From the NCBI GenBank assembly GCA_947462335.1, contig OX381721.1:37536488-37600487 (forward strand): DNA of 64,000 nt, given 5' to 3'. A program made the position numbers and the translations under genes. Every line of letters begins with the position of its first letter. The stretch's first letter is position 1. Positions 30,680 through 41,114 of the stretch are shown here, one piece after another. The notes under the pieces were generated by a model that searched no databases, was not told the origin of the DNA, and saw nothing but the letters and a program-made list of their open reading frames with translations. This DNA is from Harmothoe impar. Taxonomy: Eukaryota > Annelida > Polychaeta > Phyllodocida > Polynoidae.

Positions 30680-30955
30680 AGCCAACCTAGTAGTCACGTG
30701 ACCCCCTTAAGTAGGTCACTTCCCGTCACGTGACCTATTTGAATTTCCCGCCAACATGGTGGTCACGTGACCCTCTTAAGTAGGTCACTTCCGGTCACGT
30801 GACCTATTTGAATTTCCCGCCCAAAGGTCACGTGACCGGAAGTAGGTCACTTCCGGTCACGTGACCTATTTGAATTTCCCGCCAAAAGGGAGGCCTCTCA
30901 TTGGCTGCTTTTGAATTTCCCGCCAAAAGGGAGGCCTCTGATTGGCTGCAGGTCG
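30680..30955 (+). promoter_or_regulatory. right-end array of transcription-factor-like sites
   Basis: Repeating units hold GGTCACGTGACC-type palindromes (E-box, six or more), ACTTCCGGTCAC (ETS on the complement), four TTTCCCGCC (perfect E2F core) and two GATTGGCTG/CATTGGCTG (CCAAT on the complement). The unit is ~75 bp. The left end has CRE/CArG motifs in place of the E-box/E2F pair, so the two ends have different content. Binding is inferred from consensus only. Confidence 0.65.
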
Positions 30956-31011
30956 ATTGAGTAATAAACAGTACTTAACTATAGTCCCGTTCCGATACAT
31001 ACAATACTACT
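30930..31011 (-). repeat. right terminal inverted repeat of the nested element
   Basis: 82 bp, complement of 21233-21314 with two mismatches, ending ...ATACTACT before the CGTGTG duplicate. Confidence 0.93.
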
Positions 31012-31017
31012 CGTGTG
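31012..31017 (+). repeat. right target-site duplication of the nested element (CGTGTG)
   Basis: Exact copy of 21227-21232. Confidence 0.95.
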
Positions 31018-33012
31018 AAAGCTCTTCCACAGAAGGGACATGCATACTTCTTGGCATATGCAGCGAAATTTGTTATTAAGCTGAAGTGATTTTTATATAA
31101 ATTTAAATACATTGTTCTGTCTGCTTGATTTCGATCAGTAAAAATAGAATGATACACCCGTTTACATGTTTCATCCTGAGAAAGCGAATAAACATAAAGT
31201 CGGACGTCAAAACATTTTTCAAAATCTGGCAAATCTTGAAAAGTTATCCCCTTGAATTTTTTAGATTGAACAGGTAAATCAGTCACTCCAATAGCTTCTT
31301 GATATGTTCTCCATTGGTGATAATAGGATTTTGTTCTTTTTTCTAAGGTTCTCTCTTTGTTGATAAGCCATGCTAAACATCGAAAAGCACACAGATTATC
31401 TTGTGATCTAGCACCTGATATATTCATAGAAACGATGCTACGGTTCCTATATATAAATTTAGGTACTTTTTGAAAATGTTTTTGTTGTCTACCGGCACCT
31501 ATGATATAGCCCATTCTGTAAACAAAATAAGTTATATTTGTGATATAAACTTTCTGCCATTTGGTGGATTCGCGAGCTTTTGTAATGTTTTCCATTGTAG
31601 CATTTTGCTCTAAATCCCGTAGCAAAAGTTGGACATCGTCATGTTTTGAAATTCGGAATGGTCTGTCAAGAATGGTATTGTTGTAATACGCAGTGTAGTA
31701 TCTATATTCCCCTGTTTCTATGTTCCTCAAAATTGATCCAAATGCGACATTCACTTTGAAAGAATGAGTTTCTGTCAGCATTATTTGCTCTAATTGTGGT
31801 TTCATTATACTGATATCTCCAATGAAATCATCTATGGGGAAATTATATACAGCTCTTACTATTCCAGCATCATGCGTAGCGTGTATAGTATTACGGTTTT
31901 CCTGATATATGTGTTTGAATTGCAAATCCGTGCTGCTGTTCCCGTGAATGTCCCGAGCAACCCAGGGTGGATCAACGTTCCTGTCTTTTTCCCAAGGCAT
32001 TTTCAGGTCAGGGTTATCTATTCTATCCACACCATTGCGCTGATGGTGAAACTTTACTCTATGTTCATGAAGTTTGTAATGAACATCAAAGGTATCATCA
32101 CAATCGTCACACTTAAATTTCTGTTTAGTGGAAGGCAAATTGATGACATGTTCAGTCTGATTATGGCATGAGAGTTCTGCATAAGTGTTAAAAGTTGCAT
32201 GACATACATGACACACACATGAAGGTTTCTTATGGCGATGATGTGATTGAAAATGTTTTTGAAACAGCTTAATGTCTAAGAAATGTCGTCTGCATTTACC
32301 ACATGTATACCCCGTCCTTTTTATGTTACCAGTTGTTTTACAAGAAATGCATTTTGATTTACACGTTCCACTTGATTGATGTGCAGGAACATCATCATCA
32401 TCATGGATTTGTTCCATTTGCTGTTGTAATAGTCGTGATTGAATTTCCAAAACTCTTCTCTCTGCCTCCTGATATGTTTCATTTTGAAGTCTCTTTTGAC
32501 AGCAAGATTGATGATTGCTGAGAGAACGACGACAGGACAAAAGTGCATTACAAATAGTGCACTGATATTGTCTCCCTGTGCATGAATCCTCATGTCTTCT
32601 TCTAGTCAAGCTAGATGCAAACTGACGACCGCAAAAGTTACACTTCTTCTCCTGTATAAATAAAATAAAATGAAAATAAATTAAATGTTTAGTTATCTGT
32701 ATTTACAGAAAGAAAATGTGGCAGATGAAGGAAAGGAAAAGAAAAAACTCCCATGGCCTGACAAGATCAACCTGTTGTATCTGAACAAAAAGCGAGTTAT
32801 ACAAATAAAAGGGAAAATATATATTCAGATATATAAAAGAAAATAGGGATATAATATATAATACTTTGTACTGATAGTGGTACTTTCGTTCTAGCGTATT
32901 ATGCTGTTTGCAAGCAATAGTAATATAGTTAATAAATATTTATGCATTGCTACATACCGATATTTAATATGTTTTGTTTTGAAAAAAAGTAACTTTAGTT
33001 TGTACTCACCAT
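31018..33012 (-). pseudogene. Polinton DNA polymerase B, N-terminal part (gene split by insertion)
   Basis: The ATG at 33012-33010 is followed at once by the donor GTGAGT. The next exon starts at 32651 after TTTATACAG and runs to the insertion, all in phase. It encodes a series of C2H2-like zinc fingers (CNFCGRQFASS, CTICNALLS, CGKCRRHFLD, CHVCHATFNT, CDDCDDTFDV), an acidic run 'HDDDD', then a folded region with 'SGARSQDNLCAFRCLAWLIN' and 'KNHFSLITNFAAYAKKYACP', as in the long N-terminal extensions of many Polinton polymerases. The last zinc finger, CPFCGRAF, has its Cys pair here while its His/Cys ligands lie beyond the insertion at 21200. Within the nested element the frame meets a stop after ~11 foreign codons. 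Confidence 0.87.
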
Positions 33013-33380
33013 TATCATATCATGTTATATTCTGTAGAAGTAATATATGTTTTAAAAGTATAGTGATAAGGTATATATTCATGGAAAAGAAGGTACACCT
33101 GAAATGATCATGATAGTATAACATCACTGCTTATATAGGGTGGATGTGAATCAAGCTGCTGAATAATTCATGAAAGTGAATAAGTACAAGATGAATAAGA
33201 TGGCAATAGGTTAAGATGAGTGTATCTAGATAGTTCGGCATTGATGTGAGTTAGATGCATGTATGATTGATTAGCATTGATGCATTGTTGTTTTATCCAT
33301 ACTACAAATCGGTAAGCGGTGCTGATTTTTTATGACATTGGTTTATATTTATATAAAAGAAAATAAAACAACAAAAAAAT
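33013..33380. other. spacer upstream of the polymerase start, no gene seen
   Basis: AT-rich; expected to contain the polymerase promoter, but I see no convincing TATA at a fixed distance. Confidence 0.4.
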
Positions 33381-33408
33381 GTGATGTGAAGAATGACAAA
33401 TGAAAGTT
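33381..33408 (+). repeat. 28-bp direct repeat, left copy
   Basis: GTGATGTGAAGAATGACAAA plus TGAAAGTT, identical to 34071-34098. The pair brackets the small coiled-coil gene. Confidence 0.9.
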
Positions 33409-33441
33409 TTGACATTTCATTATTTGTCACTCTCTCTTTAT

Positions 33442-34064
33442 TCACATTTCACAAGTATTGTTACTACATGTAAAACCACATCCTGTAGGTTTTGAGTTGA
33501 GATGAAATATAATATCAAGCTTGTGATTAAGATCCCTCAGTCCACGCTCAATAGAGTCCATACGAGTGTGTATAGAAGTGAGATTTTCGATTGTTTCTGA
33601 TGTACATGCTAAAGTTTTCACTTCCTGGTCCCTCAGGTTATCTGGAAAATGGTATAAATAATATTCACAATAAATTATGAGATTTAAGATGTGAAACAAG
33701 AAAATAAGGAAAAGGCTTAATTTACATCCGACTGTAATCCAGTTAAATGTGAACATACTATCAATATCCATCCTGATGTTTCGAAAGGGTAAAGATTAAG
33801 ATGTTGTATACAGTAAGACACAGCACAAGACACTGCTGACTGGAACAAAACCATAATACTTTTATATGTAGGAGAGAGACAAAATGAGGATGTGGATTGA
33901 ATTATATTCCACCTGGTGGCAAAAGTATAACTGAACAATTCCTTACCCGTTTTTCTCAGAACATTATACATGACTCGTCTGATTTCATTTATTATTTTAC
34001 GGGCATAGTCAAATATACATGTTATTTCCACAGGATCTTCTCGATGTACCTGATAAATATCCAT
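33442..34064 (-). CDS. small spliced coiled-coil protein next to the right TIR
   Basis: Two exons on the - strand, 34064-33947 and 33641-33442, joined at GTAAGG...TTTCCAG in phase 1, giving 105 aa. The N-terminal part, 'MDIYQVHREDPVEITCIFDY', continues into a basic helix. The second exon has a heptad-like helix 'IENLTSIHTRMDSIERGLRD' and ends in a Cys-rich tail (CGFTCSNNTCEM). There is no signal peptide or membrane segment when spliced; the intron reads as hydrophobic if not removed. I recognise no family. Its location at the element end and the flanking 28-bp direct repeats suggest a recent acquisition or duplication. Confidence 0.6.
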
Positions 34065-34070
34065 TGCTCT

Positions 34071-34098
34071 GTGATGTGAAGAATGACAAATGAAAGTT
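34071..34098 (+). repeat. 28-bp direct repeat, right copy
   Basis: Exact copy of 33381-33408, ending ~28 bp before the right terminal repeat. Confidence 0.9.
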
Positions 34099-34126
34099 GT
34101 TTTCATTGAACACTTTTAAAGAAAAT

Positions 34127-34753
34127 CCCCCTCTGTTGCAATATGCATGAGATAAACCAGTGAAGTATAGAGAAAGTTGTTTTGATGAATGAAACTACAC
34201 TCCCAATATGTTGCATTATGCATGAGATAAAACAGTGAAGTGGTAAGGTTAGTGACCTTACCATTCATATAGAGGTATAGGTGATGGGTTAAGTGATGCA
34301 GGTGTGTTGTGCTGTGTACCATGTTAACCTCAGGTCATAACCAGTGTGATATCCTATGAATATGAAATTATCAGGAAGAATCATAGGAATAGTCAAAATA
34401 GTTTGATAAGATAATGTATATATATTGTTTTCATGCGTAAGAACAAATGTGCGTTGGGGAAACTTCCCACAAAATAAATGCAGTTTTCAGTCAATACAAT
34501 AGTTGTTTCTATGTCCTTCTACACATTATGTTATGTGAGGTTTAACGTACAACGTGATATCTGAAATATGTCTCTCAAGATAATAAAATATCTTTTTGAA
34601 AAGTAAAGAGAAAGAAGGAGATAAGAATGAGGTTTTCAATAATATGTTCATTTTGCAAGTGTCATTAGTAATAGTGCAGTAAGAAGTAATAAGGTTATCC
34701 AGATAGACTAGATTAAGCAAAATTCCCATGCACATGCCCCGCTATACACTACT
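34127..34753 (-). repeat. right terminal inverted repeat of the Polinton
   Basis: Complement of 2265-2908. Near its inner end it holds a two-fold repeat of 'gttgca.tatgcatgagataaa.cagtgaagt' (34137, 34211) not seen in the left copy. Confidence 0.92.
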
Positions 34754-34759
34754 TACCTT
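34754..34759 (+). repeat. right target-site duplication of the Polinton (TACCTT)
   Basis: Exact copy of 2259-2264. Confidence 0.93.
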
Positions 34760-36506
34760 CTTCACCACTAGCATTCACGCGTATGTACCTAAATCAGTAT
34801 TACTGGTACTTAATTGAATAGACTTGAGGCAGAATTTTGAAATGTCACTCTAGGAGGAACGGAATGTTACAGGGTGGTATCCATGCCAAACTTCTAGTAT
34901 GACCTATACTGATCAGGCTCAGAGTAGATCCCACGCACAGCAATAGTTTTTCTCTAAAATAGGGCCCGATAAAGGCGGCCATTACCGAAAATCATGAATT
35001 TGGCCATATCTTGGTGAGTCATTTAAGGTGTCTAAATACACATTCTCATGGTGAAGGAATACTATGGGAGCATCAGATATTCTTTCCCGTGCATACTGTG
35101 TACCATATTGGGGTAGCCGTTAACAAAATATACGATTTTGGCCATATCATGGTGAGAAATGATGTTATTGAGTCATTGAAGCTGTCTAAATCTACATTTT
35201 CCGGGTTAAGAAATATCATTAGATCATCAGATTTCCTTGCTCATGCATATTGTGTCATCACTTATGTCCTTAAGGCATATGTTGCCAATTACATGTATGT
35301 CATATGCCTAACAATAACCTCATTTTATTACAGGCCCTAACATTATTGGTACGATCCTGTGTAAGAACAAAGAAGGAAAATAGTACCAGCCAGGGGTGTG
35401 GTACGTTTTCCCGTACCACCCCTACTTGTGGTAGGCTTTTCGGTGCTCTAGACCAATCAGAAGCCAGCACAGTGGTCACATGATCATAGAAACAATGGCG
35501 CCAATGTAGACAAAGCGCTCGGCGATTCAACAACAAAACTCAGCGGTTTAACAACAAAACTTGACAATTTAACAACAAAACTCAGCGATTTATCAACAAA
35601 ATATGGTAAGGGGGTAGATATGAAGCCAGACACACCTCTGGTTGGTACGGGATGTATGTGGCCCTAGCATACAATACTGGCTATGTACTGCATCTCTCCT
35701 GCTTGACTTTCCTGGCACACTATGGCATTATTAACCAGATTAGCCTCCTCCTCAGCCGCTTTCATTGATATATGGACAAATTACCTGTCTTTGTTCACCA
35801 GAGGAAACAAATCTTCATTGAGGGGGTCCAGGGCGGGCCCACTCAAACCGAGTTCAAGCATTGGCTTTTATGTGTGATGTATCGTATGTATACATGCTTG
35901 TATTGAAATTGTATTGGAAAGCAGTACTTTAGCCCTCTTTAGTTCTTACTGGGGGCCTAGCACCCAACCCCCCGGCCCCCACTTTTCCCTATTTGGGAGT
36001 GGCAAGGATTGGACATTATGAGTATCATCATGGGTCTTGACAATCTTTTGGGGTGCCTAAACATATTCAGCCCCCCCCCTCCACTCCTCAGTGATTAGCT
36101 CCCCCTTTTCATACGGCACTCAATAACCACACTGCTCTGTGATTGCCCCATAATGGATGGTTATAAATAAGTGACTCATCCCAGCATGCAAGGTCTCCGG
36201 GAGAACCTAACACTTTGTAACCCTGACTGGGACAACTTCATTGTTTGGTTCCCATTTAACTCCCGAAGGAATGCTTGCACCCCGTTAGGATGTACATCTC
36301 ACTACAACCCATGGCATGTTATAAGGTCATCTTATTAAAGTAAGATAATTGAGAAAAATGGAATTTCAACTTTCTTCCTGTTGCAGGAACGGTTCTATCT
36401 TTGCAGTGGTCTCGTACCTAGTTTGCTGGTGCACACGGACAGCAGAGCAACCCACCTACCATATTCGATGTAAAAGCGCACAGTGTGCTTAAAAAATGAT
36501 TATAGA
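34760..36506. other. right host flank, no gene seen
   Basis: Contains a two-copy degenerate ~140-bp repeat ('ggccatatc.tggtgag' at ~34992 and ~35131) and a short (cagcggtttaacaacaaaa)n cluster at ~35520-35605. No coding sequence that I can support. Confidence 0.5.
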
Positions 36507-38976
36507 CTGTGGGGTCTTTACACTACAAACCAGTCTTTAGACTACAAAGTGATACCAATTTGTTGCATAAAGACACTCCACGGGTCTTTACACTACAAAC
36601 CAGTCTTTAAAGCACAAATGTCTTTAGACTACAAACGTCTTTAAAACAAAAATGTCTTTAGGCTACAAATGTCTTTAGACCACAAATGTCTTTAGGCTAC
36701 AAACATTCTGTCTTTATGCAACAAACCCTATAAAGTGGTCTATGGTACCAAACTGGGCTTAAAAATCGGCCAGTCTTTACGCAACAAACCCTATATAGTG
36801 GTCTATGGTACCAAACTGGGCTTAAACATTGGTCAGTCTTTACACAACAAACCCTATATAGTGGTCTATGGTACCAAAGTGGGTTTAAAATTCGACCAGT
36901 CTTTACGCAACAAATCCTATATAGTGGTCTCAGAAACTAAAATGGACTTATAGATCACTCAGTCTTTAGGCAACAAACCCTATATAGTTGTGTATGGTAC
37001 CAAACTATGCACAAAGGTCAGTCAGTCTTTACGCAACAAACCCTATATAGTGGTCTCAGGAACTAAAATGGACTTGTAGATCACTCAGTCTTTAAGTAAC
37101 AAACCCTATATAGTGGTGTATGGTGCCAAACTGGCTTTAAAAATCAGCCAGTCTTTACGCAACAAACCCTATATAGTGGTGTATGGTACCAAGCTGGGTT
37201 TAAAAATCAATCAGTTTGTTGCCTAAAGTTTGGTACCTGAGACCACTATATAGGGTTTGTTGCGTAAAGACTGGCTGATCTGTAAGTGCAGTTTGGTACC
37301 ATACACCACTATATAGGATTTGTTGCGTAAAGACTGGCTGATTTTTAAACCCAGTTTGGTACCTGAGACCACTTTATAGGGTTTGTTGCGTAAAGACTGG
37401 CCGACCTTTAAGCCTAGTTTGGTACCTTAGACCACTATATAGGGTTTGTTGTGTAAAGACTGACCAATTTTTAGACCCAGTTTGGTACCATAGACCACTA
37501 TATAGGGTTTGTGGCATAAAGACTGGCCTATTTTGAAGCCAGTTTGGTACCATAGACCACTATATAGGGTTTGTTGCGTAAAGACTGGCCCATTTTTAGG
37601 CCTAGTTTGGTACCTGAGACCATTATATAGGGTTTGTTGCGTAAAGACTAGCTGATCTTTAAGTGCAGTTTGGTACCATAGGCCACTAAATAGGATTTGT
37701 TGCGTAAAGACTGGCTGATTTTTAAACCCAGTTTGGTACCATAGACCACTATATAGGGTTTGTTGCATAAAGACTGGCCGACTTTTAAGCCTAGTTTGGT
37801 ACCTTAGACCACTATATAGGGTTTGTTGTGTAAAGACTGACCGATTTTTAGACCCAGTTTGGTACCATAGACCACTATATAGGGTTTGTGGCATAAAGAC
37901 TGGTCGATTTTTAAGCCAGTTTGGTACCATAGACCACTATATAGGGTTTGTTGCCTAAAGACAGGCTGATTTTTATACCCACTTTGATACCGTAGACCAC
38001 TATATAGGCTTTGTTGCGTAAAGACATTTTTAAACCAAGTTTGGTACCATAGACCACTATATAGGGTTTGTTCCATAAAGACTGAGTGATCTATATGTCC
38101 ATTTTAGTTTCTGAGACCACTATATAGGATTTGTTGCGTAAAGACTGGCTGAATTTTAAACCCACTTTGGTACCATAGACCACTTTATAGGGTTTGTTGC
38201 GTGAAGACTGACCGATTTTTAAGCCTAGTTTGGTACCTTAGACCACTATATAGGATTTGTTGCATAAAGACTGGCAGATTTTTAAACCCACTTTGATACC
38301 GTAGACCACTATATAGGGTTTGTTGCGTAAAGACTGGCCGATTTTTAAGCCTAGTTTGGTACCTGAGACCACTATATGGGTTTGTTGCCTAAAGACTGGC
38401 TGATCTCCAAGTGCAGTTTGGTACCATACACCACTATATAGGGTTTGTTGCATAAAGACTAAGTGATCTATAAGTCCATTTTAGTTCCTGAGACCACTAT
38501 ATAGGGTTTGTTGCATAAAGACTAAGTGATCTATACCTCCATTTTAGTTTCTGAGACCACTATATAGGGTTGTTGCGTAAAGACTGGCTGATTTTTAAAC
38601 CCAGTTTGGTACCATAGACCACTATATAGGGTTTGTTGTGTAAAGACTGGCTGATTTTTAAACCCAGTTTGGTACCATAGACCACTATATAGGGTTTGTT
38701 GCGTAAAGACTGGCCGCTTTTTAAGCCCAGTTTGGTACCATAGACCACTATATAGGGTTTGTTGTATAAAGACAGAATGTTTGTAGCCTAAAGACATTTG
38801 TGGTCTAAAGACATTTGTAGCCTAAAGACATTTGTGGTTTAAAGACGTTTGTAGTCTAAAGACATTTGTGCTTTAAAGACTGGTTTGTAGTGTAAAGACC
38901 CGTGGAGTGTCTTTATGCAACAAATTGGTATCACTTTGTAGTCTAAAGACTGGTTTGTAATGTAAAGACCCCACAG
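36507..38976. mobile_element. foldback-type element, 2,470 bp, built of inverted ~63-bp repeats
   Basis: Ends are inverted copies starting CTGTGGGGTCTTTAC and continuing ~230 bp. Inside, a ~63-bp unit ('aaccctatatagtggtctatggtaccaaactggg...gtctttacgcaac') repeats about ten times in one orientation (to ~37205) and about 25 times in the other. A possible 3-bp target duplication AGA flanks it (36504-36506, 38977-38979). The open frames with repeated 'YIVVYGTKLGLKIGQSL' are only the repeat read as codons. Confidence 0.82.
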
Positions 38977-39038
38977 AGACACCTTTTAGTAGTTAACAGT
39001 TAACTTGGCGTAAAAAATTTAGATATTTTCGGTATAAC

Positions 39039-39039
<1 letters not shown>

Positions 39040-39087
<48 letters not shown>

Positions 39088-39154
39088 TTAAAGAGGAGCC
39101 CCCCCCCTACAGACAAAGGTAATGCACAAAGGAAGCCCACATACATACATATAT

Positions 39155-39185
<31 letters not shown>
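39040..39185. repeat. AT microsatellites
   Basis: (TA)n at 39041-39080 and 39150-39186. Confidence 0.9.
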
Positions 39186-39186
<1 letters not shown>

Positions 39187-39579
39187 GTAGGGGCACGAAT
39201 AATACGTGTACATATAGGTCCGTGGAGTCAGAGCGGGAAGTGCCTCCAGTGGACACTAGGTGGCAGCACCTACGCCATGTCCTTTCGGTTATCCGGTAGC
39301 GGAGCAAGGCAGGGCACTCCAGACGGTGCTACGGAGGAGCACCTACACCCCTCCCACATTATGGCTCCTGCACCAGCCATGCTGGCTCAGGACCTGACTG
39401 TCCGGTATTGCTAACTTCGAACTATCGATAGAATCCGGTGTGTCTTCGAATGGTCAAAAGACCAAGTGAACCGAGTAGTAACCTTCGTGTACTTTTGAGG
39501 CTGTGATCGAATAAAACCTGTTGCATTCAAACTGAATTTGGAACCTGTGTTCGCGTTATACGTATACGAAACCCCTACA
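39186..39579 (+). mobile_element. solo-LTR-like element, 394 bp
   Basis: Starts TGTAGGGGCACG, ends GAAACCCCTACA (TG...CA with 8-bp inverted ends), inserted in a TA repeat so that TATATA flanks both sides. Near the 3' end AATAAAA lies ~65 bp before the terminus, as expected for an LTR R region. No internal retrotransposon genes nearby. Confidence 0.65.
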
Positions 39580-40004
39580 TATATATGTATATTTATATTC
39601 ATATATGTACAATGAATATAAGGACACAGTCACTCATATCACTGCTAGGGCACAAAGGCAGCAGATACATGTATGTATACATACATATTGTGTTGTGATA
39701 AATGATAGCTTTGTACATAGGCTGTAAGCTGGGCAGAGGAGAAAGCCAACATTGCTTCTGATGTAATGTTTTTGGAGATACGAATAAAGGGGGGATGATG
39801 TTCCTTTTATGTTAATAAGGACATTGTAAGAGTAAACACTTCAATACTGTATTCTGGCAGATAAAAGGGACAAGTTGAATTTTTTAAAGTTAGAATTTAA
39901 GTAGATATTTTTAATGTCTAACAGTATTGGATATAGCATATAAGTGACCCATAGATCTTTTATATAATCAAAATAATCATCAGCCCTTGTATCAGGACCA
40001 ATAT

Positions 40005-40206
40005 CTAAGATGACATTTGTTGTCATGATGCACCAATGCAGTCCCAGCGAGTTACTTGCCAGTTTTGCATTAGTGCATCACACCTACCCTACGGGAGTTT
40101 CTCAACCCGGTTAGGTCAGCATGATGCCTAAATGCAGCCCTGGCAAGTAACTGGCCAGGGCTACATTCATGCATGATGCATTAATGCATTGTGCAGTCCT
40201 TAATGG
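40005..40206 (+). mobile_element. MITE family copy 1
   Basis: Shares 'agatgacattt.t.gtcatgatgcacc.atgcag', 'gtttctcaaccc', 'tgcattcatgcat.atgatgcatt' and the final 'cagtccttaa.ggg' with the copies at 40878 and 46398. Confidence 0.7.
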
Positions 40207-40877
40207 GTATATATATTTACATTTTGCTCCTGCCAAAATAATCTGCATAATCTGTCATGATAGCGAACCAAATCTATAATTCCTACAGAATCACTCGAGA
40301 ATCCAAATGTGTAGGAGTTGTTAATACTTGTGTCTTTTTTTGTATCATTCGTTTCACTATGAAGTTTATGATCTGCAAGAGGAAAATTACATTTAGTTTG
40401 TCTTACTGTTAAATTTGAGGGAGAATATCAAGAACACAACATAGCACTGTAAAAAGATGTTTTGAATATTTTTTCCTTCACATGGCTTATATATTTAGGC
40501 ATTAACTCAAGCTTAAAGGAACCAATCCTAATTGTGTAACATTGACAACTGATTAAATAACCTGGCTGCTTTAATACCTATCACTGTCTAATATAACCAT
40601 AATAAAGGAGTATACTACCCTCATATGTATACATCCTGACATCAAAACAAACCTGTTGAGTAGGTCAATATATATCTGTACTTAAATATAGTCTTTGCTG
40701 AGAGATGAATTGACACATTTAAGTGACTCCATCATCATGTCATGAATTTATCAGCAAACATAACGCTCTTTAGTATCTTTTCCTGATAGTAGTTCTGGAG
40801 AGATTGACCTACATTTGGTCTGCGCTACCCAAGGGGCAGTAAACAGTGCCATTCATTTCCTAATAACCAATTCACTC

Positions 40878-41114
40878 TTATAGGACGGATATTGCTAAAA
40901 GATGACATTTGTCATCATGATGCACCGATGCAGCCCCGACTAGTAACTCGCCGGTGCTGCATTGGTACATCAAGCAGGCCATATGCGAGTGTCTCAACCC
41001 CCGAAGGGTCAGTGTGATGCTTGAATGCAGCACCAGTGAGTAACTCGCTGCATTCATGCATCATGATGACCAAGGGCATGATGCATTGAGGTATCATGCT
41101 GTCCTTAAAGGGTT
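40878..41114 (+). mobile_element. MITE family copy 2
   Basis: Best-preserved copy, ends 'gctgtccttaaagggtt'. Its start 'cttataggacggat' is a degraded form of the mirror AACCCTTTAAGGACAG. Confidence 0.72.

Larger units (their letters stand above)
21233..31011. mobile_element. nested non-autonomous Polinton-derived element with death-domain cargo, 9,779 bp
   Basis: Ends are 82-bp inverted repeats starting AGTAGTATAGTATGTATCGG that differ at two positions, with an exact 6-bp target duplication. Both features and the AGTAGT start match the Polinton it sits in. It carries a decayed polymerase B relic (24080-25150), a two-death-fold gene, and an inverted pair of an unknown 260-codon gene. There is no integrase, capsid or ATPase gene. 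Known: Polinton integration leaves 6-bp duplications. Inferred: it descends from a different Polinton lineage, has lost the structural and replicative genes, and moves by borrowing an integrase. The interrupted frame on both sides is still clean, so insertion is recent. Confidence 0.9.
2265..34753. mobile_element. Polinton/Maverick (adintovirus-like) element, 32,489 bp including a nested insert
   Basis: Seen directly: ~630-bp terminal inverted repeats beginning AGTAGTGTATAGCGGGGCAT, an exact 6-bp target duplication, and genes for a major capsid protein, penton-like protein, DDE integrase with chromodomain, A32-type ATPase and protein-primed DNA polymerase B. Known: this gene set defines Polintons and their adintovirus forms. 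Without the nested 9,779-bp element and one 6-bp duplicate it would be about 22.7 kb, a usual Polinton length. The capsid/integrase/ATPase/polymerase block is on the - strand and is intronless apart from a first polymerase intron. The accessory genes near both ends are spliced. All core frames are open except the split polymerase, so the element is young. No adenovirus-type protease gene was found. Confidence 0.96.

Noticed and set aside
21233..31011. Herpesvirus fragment
   Set aside because: The inverted arms and the enhancer-like ends recall herpesviruses, but there are no herpesvirus core genes, and the 6-bp target duplication, AGTAGT ends and polymerase B relic point to Polinton ancestry.
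36735..38797. Several 60-170-codon frames with 'YIVVYGTKLGLKIGQSL' repeats
   Set aside because: The foldback unit is ~63 bp, a multiple of three, so frames stay open by chance.
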